Positions 45,940-57,657 of a stretch of 64,000 bases of DNA are shown piece by piece (position 1 is the stretch's first letter; each line of letters starts with the position of its first letter). The position numbers and the translations under genes were made by a program. The notes beneath the pieces are model-generated. The model ran no database searches. It was given only the letters and a program-made list of their open reading frames with translations, and was not told the origin of the DNA. The stretch lies in the NCBI RefSeq assembly GCF_018446385.1, contig NC_055996.1:16169317-16233316 (forward strand), written 5' to 3'. The DNA is from Zingiber officinale. Its lineage: Eukaryota > Streptophyta > Magnoliopsida > Zingiberales > Zingiberaceae.

Positions 45940-46479
45940 TCTATCTTCAAAAGTATTTTCATCACTCATAGCATGCCAATATTCAAGAATGAGAATTAAA
46001 TATCAACTTATCCAAAATATTCTTGTGCCTTTCCGCTGGACACCCAAAAAAGTTCTTACTTTATCTGGATTTTTAGTGAGGAAAATATAGCAATAATCAA
46101 TATGATTTTCTTCAACTCCAATAGTGATCAACTCATTGATGAAAAATAAATGAAATAAAATAACAATTGAAATTCTAATTAACACCTACCTTTATAAATT
46201 GTCCCAAACTTCAGGTTTGACACACCAAGTTTTTTGAATGGATTTCAACAAAAATCATTTAATTTTCTATTCCTAAAAAAAATCATAAAACTCATTGAAA
46301 TGTTCCTTGAGTGTCTTCATTCGATTCTTCAAATGGACTTTAGGGAATTCCATTTGGAGATTTTCTTTCAATTCGATGATAATATTATTATATGCGGTGG
46401 TTGTTGTAAATGTCTCATCCACTTGAAATCCTTGGTAGTACTAATTTAATAATGCCTCAATGAATGCTTCATCCATACG
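45940..46479 (-). pseudogene. Harbinger ORF1 (Myb/SANT-like) pseudogene, main part
   Basis: Reading leftward from the copia insertion: MDEAFIEALLN, two stops, YYQGFQVDETFTTTAYNN, then FPKVHLKNRMKTLKEHFNEF, the trihelix/SANT core of plant Harbinger ORF1 proteins. After WCVKPEVWDNL a GT donor (AAAG/GTAGGT) suggests an intron, and a further piece KNPDKVRTFLG lies near 46060. The first codons (MKWTA) lie beyond the insertion at about 55130-55145. ORF1 proteins bind DNA and aid the transposase in the nucleus. Confidence 0.7.
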
Positions 46480-48272
46480 TGTTAGTTAGAGCTCTATAGT
46501 CAATCATTTGATGATTGTTGTATGGACTCGTTGTATCATATTCTTGTATATAAATAAAGGCATTTGTTTTGGTTATTATACTTACTTGTATTGGTGCCAA
46601 ATAACTAAGTATAATAGCGTCCTTGAGTAGAAGGTTCTTACCTAAATCAATCGATTGGTTGAATCGATAGTGAGATGATATAGGGAACACTACTCTTAAT
46701 CAATCTTAGTCAAGTATTAACATTCAGGGACAATGTTAATGCGACGAGACTAGCATGTAGGTCAACTCGATGACTTGATCTCACAAGTCATGGATATGGA
46801 GATATCAAGTTGACACATGGGTATGCATTGGAGAATGTATACTGAATGACCCGCCATGAGAAAGTATCATGGATCGTTATATGAGTGTCGTATACTTTCT
46901 CATGTGGCTATTAGTATGACTACTAGTCCTTGGACCTGAAGTCACCATGGTTCCCTACATAAGGAGTTACGTACTTTGGCTTCGTCAAACGTCACCCGTA
47001 ACTGGGTGGACTATAAAGGCGATTATTGGGTATGTAACAAATTATGCGGAGGGATGTGAGTGATGTAGATGAGATCTTTCCCTCCTATATGATGGGAGTG
47101 ACATCGATATTCTTGATAGAGTGAGACCACTAAGTGCATGGTCATGCCCAAATGAGTCAATATGAGATATTGAGCTCATTTGATTGAGTGAGTCTACTTG
47201 GAGTTCAAGATTTAGATTGATTAGAGGATGACACGGTCTATGCCTCATATTGATCAATCTAGATGTCAAGGATAGAAGGACACTTGTCATATATTGTGAG
47301 GAGTCACAATTAGTAGTCACAAGGTGATGTTGGATCTCAACATTCTTATAACTTGGGTAGTAATGATGTGTTGCTAGATACCGCTCATTACTTATGCTTC
47401 TAAATGAGTTTAGGAGCATTGCCAACGTTACAAGAACATATAGGGTCACACACAAAGGGCAATTATATAGAGATTAGGTTCATGTGATGAACCAAATTGG
47501 ATTAAGAGGAATCCAAATTGAGCTAATTGAGTTGGACTCAATTTGGTTCATGTGTTAAATGAGTCTAATTTGGACTTAGACTCATTGAATCAATTTAATT
47601 CAATGAATATAGATTTATTAAATTAAAATTGACTTGAACCAATGGTTAGATTAGATCAACCAAGGGAGATAAGTGGTCAAGTTTGACTTGACTTGAGAGA
47701 AAGATGAAGAGTCAAGTTTGACTTGACTATTTGCCACCTCATTGGTGAGTTGGCATTAAGTGGGCCAATGATGATGCTCCACATCATCATGGTTGCTTAA
47801 GTGGGATGCCACCTCATGGGAGTTACCAAGAGTTGTGACTCTTGGCATCCCATGGAGGTTACAAACCACCTAAAGGTGGCCGACCACTTTTATTCAAGGT
47901 GGATTTTCATTTTTGTCTTGTAACTCCATCTTCTTCCTCAAGCTCTCACCTTCTCTCCCTCTCCTCCACCATTACTGATCTTCTAAGGTTGCTAGCACAT
48001 CCTTAGAGGTTCTCTCCATCGAGTTGTTCGTGTGGATACACATAGAGGAGTATCTACTTTGATACTCTCGATATCTGGCGAACCTTGGACGAGCGGGATT
48101 ACGCGAAGGGCTTCGCATCAAGGGTAACCTCTTTTCTTTTGTAGATCTAATGTAGATCTAGGAGTAGAAAACATGTATATGAAATTTTAAACTTCGCACG
48201 GATCCGGTGGCATGGGGATTTCGGGGTTTCCGCAACGCAAAAAGCAGTTTTTGCGGCCCGAAAACCCCAATA
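46480..48272 (+). repeat. 5' LTR of Angela/Tork-like element
   Basis: Starts TGTTAGTTAGAG and ends AACCCCAATA two bases before the primer site. The end is not the usual CA, but the 3' LTR ends the same way and the flanking TSD fits. Contains TATATAAATAAAG near 46550. Confidence 0.9.
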
Positions 48273-48273
48273 G

Positions 48274-48286
48274 TGGTATCAGAGCC
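48274..48286 (+). other. Primer binding site, Angela/Tork-like element
   Basis: TGGTATCAGAGCC lies one base after the LTR end and is complementary to plant initiator tRNA-Met. Confidence 0.9.
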
Positions 48287-49815
48287 ACGTGCGAAGCGTA
48301 TACATGTTTTATTTTGTATTTTTATGAAAACTACAGATCTGTAAGTTTCTGTATTTTTATGATTTTTATAGATTTTATGGGTAATTTTCTCGTAGAAGCG
48401 AAGCACAAGTGTTTAAACACTTGTAGGCTTCGACTACCGAGAAAATATTTCCGAAACAGCAAGGTTTCGCCCCAAATCGTTTTGGGACAGCGGGCTAAGG
48501 CATTGTAGGATCGCTAAGGAACACTCGCGATGTTTATATCGTGGGTAGGGGTGCTGCCCCTGACCCCGCAAGGGGATTCGTTCCGCGATTGCGCCCGAAA
48601 AACGCTAAACGGGATCGCCGGAAATTTTTACTCATAAAAATTGTAATAAAAATTACAGAAATTTATAGAAATTACATAATTTAGAATTATGTATTATTTT
48701 GTGATGGTCATGGCCCAAAAGACCCAATTAGATTGGAAATTTGTGTTGTAATTCATATTATGGCCTGCGTGCCATTTTCTGTGATGTGTGTGTTGTATAT
48801 GATACGCGACCTGCGCGTCGTGCCTTTCCTAATTTTATATTCCTGTTGTAATTAGTTTAGACTCGAATGTAACTCGAGTTTCACCATTGTAATGTACAAA
48901 ATTGAAGCGGTGGAAGGTCCACTCGAGACGGAGTTACGAGGAGGGCGCGAGCAACGCAAGGTGGTCAAAGGAAGGAGCTTGAGAAGTTGTTGACCTTAGG
49001 TTGACCATCCGATCTTCTCATTGGCTTGAGAAGATCGTAGTTGGGCCATGACTAATCATAAAAATATTTAATTAATTGCTTGTGTGTGTATATGTGATGC
49101 ATGATAGAATAAGTAATTAATTAGCGCCTTAACGATTCGATTCGATCAATCGCGTATATGATACACCTCGACGATTCGATTAGATCTAAATCGCGTACAT
49201 GATGCGCCCTAACGATTAGATTAGATCTAAATCGCGTATATGATACATCTCATCGATTAGATTATATCTTAATCGCGTCAACTCGTAATGCCTACCATGC
49301 CATGATACCTATCACTACCTCGATCACATGTTGTTGTTGAATCTGCCAAAGCAGAGCAATACATATTATCTTGGTAGGGTACAGAGGGACAATTTTGATC
49401 CCGCCTATCAACGCATGGGTGAGTACAACTCAATTAGATTGAGTACTAGTTAACTCAATTGGATCGAGTTTAACTATAGACATTTTTCCAATGGTTGGTA
49501 GATAGGTCAAAATCACGTTTATATTAACTCTTGGGCGTATTAGCCAAAGCTAACTCGAGTTTTAATATAAATGCGGATCTTGATCCTATAAACAAGAGTT
49601 GCATAGAGATGTAATTGGTAAATTAGTTACCTTCCGATCATACTAAGTCTTGGGCGATTTAGCCAAAGCTAACTCAAGGCGTAGTATGATGTGGATCTTG
49701 TCCCACATGAATTATAGAATTCAGTGGAAGCATCATTTAATTAAAAGGCCTAATTAAATGATTAATAGAATATGATATTTATTTATTTTTCTGTATTTTT
49801 CTGTTGTAGATAACC
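48287..49815 (+). mobile_element. 5' leader of Angela/Tork-like element
   Basis: A long non-coding leader. It holds about four copies of a ~41 bp unit (49125-49279, built on CGATTAGATTAGATCTAAAT and CGCGTATATGATAC) and a pair of longer repeats sharing TAGCCAAAGCTAACTC (about 49540 and 49660). Confidence 0.7.
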
Positions 49816-50352
49816 ATGACGTCAAATACGAACTCTTTCTCCCTGCGTTCTGTCCTTAAGAAGGACAAGCTCAACGGAGCTAATTTCCTGGACTGGTACG
49901 GGAATCTGAGAATTGTTCTCACACAGGAACGTAAACTGTACGTTCTGGAGCAACCCATTCCGGAGGCACCTCCTGCCACTGCCACGCGAGCTGACCGAGA
50001 TGCTTACAAGAAGCATCAAGATAACACATTAGATGTGTCATGTCTCATGCTCACAACCATGAACTCTGAGCTTCAGAAGCAACACGAGTTGATGGGTGCT
50101 TATGATATGGTTGAACATCTTCGTCAACTCTATCAAGGACAAGCAGGGCGCTGGAAGAGGAACTGCACAGGATACTTGGAAGATCTTAAGAAGAAGAGAA
50201 ATAAGATTTCTACTTCAGGTATAAATGTTATAGAAGTCAACCTCTCTATTTCTTCATCGTGGGTATTAGATACCGGATGTGTTTCTCACATTTGTACTAA
50301 TGTACAAGCGCTGAGAAATAGCAGAGCATTGACGAAGGGCGAGATAGACCTA
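49816..50352 (+). pseudogene. Copia gag and protease start, internally deleted
   Basis: N-terminal gag (MTSNTNSFSLRSVLKKDKLN through MLTTMNSELQKQHELMGAYD) runs in frame straight into the tail of a zinc knuckle (GRWKRNCTGYLEDLKKKRN) and then protease sequence WVLDTGCVSHICTN. About the middle third of a normal gag, including the first cysteines of the knuckle, is missing without loss of frame. A TGA at 50353-50355 follows EIDL where related elements have an Arg codon. Confidence 0.8.
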
Positions 50353-50355
50353 TGA

Positions 50356-53310
50356 GTAGGCAATGGAGCACGGATTGCTGCTGTTGCTGTAGGAACTTAC
50401 TATCTATCTCTACCCTCTGGGCTTGTACTAGAATTAGATGAATGTTATTATGTGTCTGCCTTGACTAAGAACATAATTTCAATTTCTTGTTTAGACAAGA
50501 AAGGCTTTTCATTTATAATAAAGAACAAATGTTGTTCAGTTTATTTAAATGATATGTTCTATTATAGTGCATCTCTGATGAACGGACTCTATATTCTAGA
50601 CCTTGAGAACGCTATCTATAACATAAGTACCAAGAGGTTCAAGTCAAATGACATGAACCAAACCTATCTCTGGCACTGTCGCTTAGGTCATATAAATGAC
50701 AAACGCTTATCCCAGCTCCATAAAGATGGTTTGCTGGACTCATTTGATTTTAAATCATATGAGACATGCGAGTCATGCCTTCTAGGCAAGATGACCAAGA
50801 CTCCCGTTAGTAGACACAGTGAGAGAGCGACTGACTTGTTAGGTCTTATATATAGTGATGTATGTGGCTCTTTCAATGTCACTGCTAGAGGTGGTTATAG
50901 GTACTTCATTACATTTACTGATGACTTCAGTAGATATGGTTATGTGTACCTGATGACACATAAGTCATAATCCTTTGAAAAGTTCAAAGAATTCAAGAAT
51001 GAAGTACAAAACCAGCTTGGCAAAAGTATTAAGATATTTCGATCAGATCGAGGTGGTGAATACCTTAGCCATGAGTTTCGTGACTATCTAGCTGAGTGTG
51101 GGATTCTATCTCAACTCACTCCTCCTGGAACACCACAGTGGAATGGTGTATCCGAAAGGAGGAATCATACCTTATTAGATATGGTACGATCTATGATGAG
51201 TCACACAGATCTTCCTATGTATCTTTGGGGCTATGCTCTAGACACAGCAGCCTTCATTCTCAACCGAGTTCCATCCAAGGCTGTAATAAAGACACCATAT
51301 AGGATATGGACTGGGAGAGATGTCCAGGTGTCTTTTATGAGGATTTGGGGTTGTGAGGCTTACGTTAGACGTCAAGTCTCGGACAAATTGAGACCCAAAT
51401 CCGACAAGTGCTATTTCATTGGATATCCCAAGGAAACGAAGGGATATTACTTCTACATTCCCAATCAACACAAGATAGTTGTGGCTAAGACTGTGGTATT
51501 TCTAGAAAGGCTAGTGGGAGTACATTCGATCTTTAAAAAGTTTAAGATATGGACCATAGCACTGAAAACTCAATGGAAGGTGAACTAGAACCACAAAGTG
51601 TTGTGGATGATGTTGTTCCACAAAGAGTTGAGGAACCACAACCAGTTCAAGTAGACCTACATCTTCGCAGATCTGATAGGGTATATCGTCAGCCTGAGAG
51701 ATACTCATTTCTCTTGTCTGACCATGATGACGTTGTGCTCATAGAGGATGAGCCCACCTCCTATCAAGAAGCTGTGATGAGTCCAGATTCCGAGAAATGG
51801 CTAGAGGCCATGAGATCCGAGATGGAATCCATGTACACTAACCAAGTATGGACTTTGATTGATCCACCTGAGGGTGTAAAACCCATAGGGTGTAAGTGGG
51901 TCTTTAAGAGAAAGACTGACATGGATGGACTTATCTATAAGGGTCGCTTGGCAGCTAAAGGTTTCAAGTAGATTCATGGTATTGACTATGATGAAACCTT
52001 TCCTCCAGTAGCGATGTTTAAGTCCATTCGGATCATGCTTGCTATTGCAGCGTACCACGATTATGAGATCTGGCAGATGGATGTCAAAACTGCGTTTCTG
52101 AATGGAAACCTACTCGAGGATGTGTATATGACACAACCTGAGGGTTTTATAGATCCACAGCATCCTAGCAGAGTATGCAAGCTGCAGAGGTCCATTTATG
52201 GACTAAAGCAAGCTTCTCGGAGCTGGAATCTTTGATTCGATGATGCAATCAAACAGTTTGGTTTCATCAAAAATGAAGATGAACCTTGTGTCTATAAGAA
52301 GGTTGTTGGAGCTCAGTTGTCTTCCTTATATTGTATGTGGATAACATACTACTTATTGGGAAAGACATCCCTTTGCTGCAGTCTGTCAAGACTTGGCTAG
52401 GGACTTGTTTCTCAATGAAGGGCTTAGGTGAAACATCCCTCATTCTAGGCATATAGATCTATAGAGATTGCTTGGCCTAAGTCAGAGTACATACATTAAC
52501 AAGGTATTACTTCGATTTGCCATGCAGAACTCCAAGAAGAGATTTCTGCCGATGTCACATGGTGTGAGTCTTTCGAAGACGGAAGGTCCCTCTTCTAGAG
52601 AGGAGAGAGACCGCATGGATCAGATCCCTTATGCTTCAGCCATAGGATCTATCATGTACGCCATGCTATGTACTCGTCCTGATGTTTCGTATGCTTTGAG
52701 CATGACGAGAAGATACCAGTCAGATCCAGGTGAAAGTCACTGGATAACGGTCAAGAATATTTTTAAGTACTTAAAAAGGACTAAAGAATATTTCTTGATA
52801 TATGGAGGCAATGACGAGCTAGCTGTAAAGGGTTACAGTGATGCCAGCTTCCAGACCGACCAGGATGATTATCGATCGCAGTCAGGGTTTGTGTTTTGCA
52901 TAAATGGTGGTGCTGTGAGCTGGAAGAGTTCGAAGCAGGACACAGTCACTGATTCTAAAACAGAGGCCGAGTGTATTGCTGCATCAGAGGCAGCAAAGGA
53001 GGCAATTTGGATCCGTAAGTTCATCACTGAACTTGGGATGGTTCCTAGCATTGCTGACCCCATTGAGCTCTATTATAACAACAATGCAGCAATTGCACAG
53101 GCTAAGGAACCTTGCTCACACCAGCGGACCAAACACATACTACGGCATTTCCATCTCATTCGAGAGATTATCGATAGAGGAGATGTGAAGATTTGCAGAG
53201 TACCCACAGAGGCTAACATCGCAGATCCCTTGACCAAGGCTTTGGAAAAGAGAAAGCATGATGGTCATACTAGGTCATTAGGCCTTAGAGCCTACACTGA
53301 TTGGCACTAG
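50356..53310 (+). pseudogene. Copia pol: integrase, RT and RNase H, degenerate
   Basis: The order is post-protease (LTKNIISISCLDKKGFSF), GAG-pre-integrase (YLWHCRLGHINDKRLSQL, CESCLLGKMTKTP), integrase (YSDVCGSFNVTARGG, RSDRGGEYL, PQWNGVSERRNHTLLDMV), RT (IWQMDVKTAFLNGNLLEDVY, YGLKQASRSWNL) and RNase H (SWKSSKQDTVTDSKTEAE). In-frame stops occur at 50968, 51969 (after AAKGFK) and 52233 (after SWNL), with frame changes near 51510 and 52300-52460. The RT box reads YVDN instead of YVDD in its frame at about 52330. The C-terminal RT/RNase H frame 52468-53310 is open. Inactive as it stands. Confidence 0.88.
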
Positions 53311-53324
53311 TGCTAGTGGGAGAT
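53311..53324 (+). other. Polypurine tract, Angela/Tork-like element
   Basis: GCTAGTGGGAGAT directly before the 3' LTR start TGTTAGTTAGAG. Confidence 0.8.
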
Positions 53325-55117
53325 TGTTAGTTAGAGCCCTAGAGCCAATCATTTGATGATTGTTGTATGGACTCGTTGTATCATATTCTTGTATATAAAT
53401 AAAGACATTTGTTTTGGTTATTATACTTACTTGTATTGGTGCCAAATAACTAAGTATAATAGCGTCCTTGAGTAGAAAGTTCTTACCTATATCTATCGAT
53501 TGGTTGAATCGATAGTGAGATGATATAGGGAACACTACTCTTAATCATTTCTAGTCAAGTATTAACATTCAGGGACAATGTTAATGCGACAAGACTAGCA
53601 TGTTGGTCAACTCGATGACTTGATCTCACAAGTCATGGATATGGAGATATCAAGTTGACACATGGGTATGCATTGGAGAATGTATACTGAATGACCCGCC
53701 ATGAGAAAGTATCATGGATCGTTATATGAGTGTCATATACTTTCTAATGTAGCTATTAGTATGACTACTAGTCCTTGGACCTGAAGTCACCATGGTTCCC
53801 TACATAAGGAGTTACGTACTTTGGCTTCGTCAAACGTCACCCGTAACTGGGTGGACTATAAAGGCGATTATTGGGTATGTGACAAATTATGCGGAGGGAT
53901 GTGAGTGATGTAGATGGGATCTATCCCTCCTATATGGCGGGAGTGACATCGATATTCTTGATAGAGTGAGACCACTAAGTGCATGACCATGCCCAAATGA
54001 GTCAATATGAGATATTGAGCTCATTTGATTGAGTGAGTCTACTTGGAGTTCAAGATTTAGATTGATTAGAGGATGACACGGTCTATGCCTCATATTGATC
54101 AATCTAGATGTCAAGGATAGAAGGACACTTGTCATATATTGTGAGGAGTCACAATTAGTAGTCACAAGGTGATGTTGGATCTCAACATTCTTGTAACTTG
54201 CGTAGTAATGATGTGTTGCTAGATACCGCTCATTACTTATGCTTCTAAATGAGTTTAGGAGCATTGCCAACGTTACAAGAACATATAGGGTCACACACAA
54301 AGGGCAATTAGATGGAGATTAGGTTCATGTGATGAACCAAATTGGATTAAGAGTAATCCAAATTGAGCTAATTGAGTTGGACTCAATTTGGTTCATGTGT
54401 TAAATGAGTCTAATTTGGACTTAGACTCATTGAATCAATTTAATTCAATGAATAGAGATTCATTAAATTAAAATTAACTCGAACCAATGGTTAGATTAGA
54501 TCAACCAAGGGAGAGAAGTGGTCAAGTTTGACTTGCCTTGAGAGGAAGATGAAGAGTCAAGTTTGACTTGACTATTTGCCACCTCATTGGTGAGTTGGCA
54601 TTAAGTGGGCCAATGATGATGCTCCACATCATCATGGTTGCTTAAGTGGGATGCCATCTCATGGGAGTTACCAAGAGTTGTGACTCTTGGCATCCCATGG
54701 AGGTTACAAACCACCTAAAGGTGGCCGACCACTTTTATTCAAGGTGGAGTTTTCATTTTTGTCTTGTAACTCCATCTTCTTCCTCAAGCTCTCATCTTCT
54801 CTCCCTCTCCTCCACCATTACTGATCTTCTAAGGTTGCTAGCACATCCTTAGAGGTTCTCTCCATCGAGTTGTTCGTGTGGATATACATAGAGGAGTATC
54901 TACTTTGATACTCTCGAAATCTGGCGAACCTTGGACGAGCGGGATTACGCGAAGGGCTTCGCATCAAGGGTAACCTCTTTTCTTTTGTAGATCTAATGTA
55001 GATCTAGGAGTAGAAAACATGTATATGAAATTTTAAACTTCGCACGGATCCGGTGGCATGGGGATTTCGGGGTTTTCGCAACACAAAAAGTGATTTTGCG
55101 GTCCGAAAAACCCAATA
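53325..55117 (+). repeat. 3' LTR of Angela/Tork-like element
   Basis: The same length as the 5' LTR (1793 bp) and collinear throughout. It ends AACCCAATA before the ATATG copy of the target site. Confidence 0.9.
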
Positions 55118-55122
55118 ATATG

Positions 55123-55410
55123 GGCTGTCCATTTCATGATTTCTCCCTTCATGCTGATTTTTTTTTTAATTTTTCTAATTATAACAAATATTAATCCAAA
55201 TAGAAAATGTTACAAAATAGAATTTACGTCAATATATATTAATAAATAATAATTCATAAGTTTACTTACAAAATCAAAAATTTATAGCATTAGCTAAAAA
55301 AAACAAAACATGCTAAACAAAATGAAGTCCATATCATATGAAAAAATAAAAGGTTACAATACATAATCTTGCCACATTTGAATGACTATCTGATTTCTTA
55401 ATTATTCATT
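55123..55410 (-). mobile_element. Harbinger: ORF1 5' end and intergenic spacer
   Basis: The minus strand around 55130-55165 reads MKGEIMKWTA and stops at the copia TSD; it joins in frame with MDEAF at 46470 if the insertion is ignored. The rest is A/T-rich spacer between ORF1 and the transposase gene. Confidence 0.65.
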
Positions 55411-56638
55411 TTATGCTAAATCCTTTTTAATACTTTCTACTTCAATCGTATCTTCTTGTGGTGGAGATTGTCGTGACAATTCTTCATCTACTTCGTAACT
55501 ATATTCCACATCAGGATCAACTTCCATTAAAAAATTATGTAAGATGCAACATGCAAGAACTATTTGTGATTGTACATCAAGACTATAAGTTGGTTGAGTA
55601 TCTCCACTGATAGGAAATCTTTTTTTTCAGAACACCAAATGATCGCTCAATTGCATTACGTAGGAAAGAATGTGCAGATTAAACAATTCATGATAGTTTT
55701 GTGGTTGTCGATTTGAGTATTCCTTCAAGTAGTATCTTACATTTCTATAAGGTGTAAGAAGTCCACTTTTCAACATGAATCCAACATCAACACGGTAATA
55801 TTTCCCTATAAAAGTTCAAATAGTTATTAACTTCTTAATTAAAGTATTGACATGCAGCTAAATATTACCTTCAGGAATGATTAATTTATCTTCTTTGCTA
55901 AGCACATTTTTATGATTCTCGAATCTGATACAATTCCTTTCAAACTGGGTAAAACGTAGGTGAATTGCATGCCCAAAGAACATGCAGCTAGCACTTTTGT
56001 ATTCGATGTTCTTTTCTACCTCGATATCTTGCTGCATCATTACTAGATACTTTCACGGATATATGTGTTCCATCAATTGCACCATCACGATCCTAATAAA
56101 CATGTTCGTTTATATTATAGTTGTAGGTAATTATGGCTAAATTTTTTAACTAGTTGAGCAAATGAAATCACCTTGAAATATGGATAAATCTTTCATTGTG
56201 AAGTATTTCGGGAGGAATTTGTTCTCCTGTAGGTTGTCGAAGAAATTGATCTTCCAATGTTATAACTGATTTCAAAACTCTATGAAAATGGCTACTAACA
56301 ATTTCACTAGAATGCCGATAAAAGATGTCATTGTGCCATTTTTTGTCGGAATTGATAATACATGGAGAAACTTAACAACTTGTTCTTCTACCGTGACTCT
56401 TTGAGTAGAATTTAAACCACCGCGTGTTTGTAATAATTCATACAAACGGCCAAATGTTTCTAGCCCCGTGTGAATCATCTTATTTAAATTTGACATATTT
56501 CCAATAGATCGACCTATATAATTTAGACGAGAGATATGTTGGAAAATGATTAATCTTATAACACAACAAATAACTTCAACGACAACTAATTGTCGACGAA
56601 TATCACTCGCTTACAACTTTGGTTTGCTCTATATCCAT
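55411..56638 (-). pseudogene. PIF/Harbinger transposase (DDE), near-complete with two introns
   Basis: The start at 56638 reads MDIEQTKVVS. After a small frameshift come HISRLNYIGRSIGNMSNLNK and FGRLYELLQTRGGLNSTQRV, the DUF8040-like N-terminus. Intron 1 is about 56093-56171 and intron 2 about 55806-55868, both GT-AG. Catalytic context is present: DGAIDGTHISVKVSS (first Asp), GKYYRVDVGFMLKSG (second Asp) and NAIERSFGVLKK (Glu). The tail LACCILHNFLMEVDPDVEYS is typical. Four or so small frameshifts (near 56600, 56310, 55990 and 55600) break the frame. It would have catalysed excision and insertion at TWA sites. Confidence 0.82.
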
Positions 56639-57302
56639 CTAAAATACAATCATTAGTATTCCAATTAATTGAATACCGTCAATAATTTATAATTGCTATA
56701 TTCCATCAAAATAGCATAAACACAAAACAAGCACAAAATAATTAAATAAATCAACGAATAATTATGAGAAAAAGAGAAAGTATCAACAATGTGAAAAATA
56801 AATGAAAATATTAAAACAATTAAAGCCCATCAACAAAAATAAACACAAAATAATTAAATAAATCAATAAATAACTATGAAGTAGTGAGAAAGAGGTAAAT
56901 GATATCAATAAAATGAAAAACAAAGGAAAATATTACTTGTTAATTGATTAGTGTAGAAGATGTGCACTTTTCAATCTTCCTCAACTTGTGAAGCTCTTGT
57001 GTTCGTTGGAATTCTTTGGAAGAGAAACCCATTTTATCAATTATAGGATAGGTTGGGGATAAATTTATTTTATATCAACTTTTGAAGAATATATTTGGTA
57101 TAAAAAGTAATTTTTTTCTCTTCAACAAAAGTTTCCCGTTTCCTTCCATTTTTGGTTGGAAAATCTTCTGATTATAAAGAGAAAACTTTTCCTTCTCTCA
57201 CTTTCTTTTTCTTTATATAAAAAACTCCCAAACACTATTTTTTTCCATTTTTTCATCCAAATATTTTCCTTTCTCTCCAATTTAAAACTACCAAACGAAG
57301 TC
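56639..57302 (-). mobile_element. Harbinger 5' region
   Basis: A/T-rich DNA between transposase start and the right TIR, including two similar A-rich blocks (about 56700-56780 and 56820-56900, sharing CACAAAATAATTAAATAAATCAA). No gene. Confidence 0.65.
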
Positions 57303-57305
57303 TAA

Positions 57306-57657
57306 CAAGTAAATGAAAAGGGAAAGGAAAGCAATGACGTCTTCACTTTCATGGTAAGGTAATGACTCATGGATGCCTCGGCGGTGAGCTCGCCAATGAT
57401 CTCGTAGTGAGGTCGTGAGGTCGGACCTCATCCCACGACCTTGCGACGAGGTCACGAGGCTGGACCTTGCTCACAATGAGATTTGACCTTCCCCAAAGCA
57501 ACGATCAACGGTCCTTGAGTTGATAATTCACAATCTTTTCCACATTCTTAACTCAAAGATCTATTATTTTTTCCAATATTTTTGTTAGGTTATTTTTAGA
57601 CCTGGAAGCTAAAAACTCTCATTTTCTTCCAAAGTTTGTCTCCTTTTTAGACAATTT
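57306..57657. other. Unannotated spacer
   Basis: G/C-richer stretch with GAGGTCGTGAGGTCGGACC and GACGAGGTCACGAGGCTGGACC short repeats at 57400-57470. No gene or clear element boundary. It might be the edge of an older repeat. Confidence 0.4.

Larger units (their letters stand above)
46480..55117 (+). mobile_element. Angela/Tork-like Ty1/copia element
   Basis: Two LTRs of 1793 bp each, primer site, gag, pol in copia order and polypurine tract, all on the plus strand. The TSD is ATACG (46475-46479) and ATATG (55118-55122), one mismatch. Gag begins in the style of Angela/BARE-type elements (RSVLKKDKLNGANFLDWY). The LTRs differ at about 45 positions by eye, around 2.5 percent. Pol is broken by several stops and frameshifts. 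Confidence 0.93.
45291..57302 (-). mobile_element. PIF/Harbinger DNA transposon split by a copia element
   Basis: Ends GGCTTAGTTGGGAAGTTGG and, read from the right, GACTTCGTTTGGTAGTTTT are imperfect TIRs, each next to TAA (45288-45290 and 57303-57305), the 3 bp target expected for this superfamily. Removing the 8.6 kb copia insertion leaves about 3.4 kb, with transposase at 55411-56638 and the Myb/SANT ORF1 at about 45940-46479 plus 55123-55180, both on the minus strand. Confidence 0.85.
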
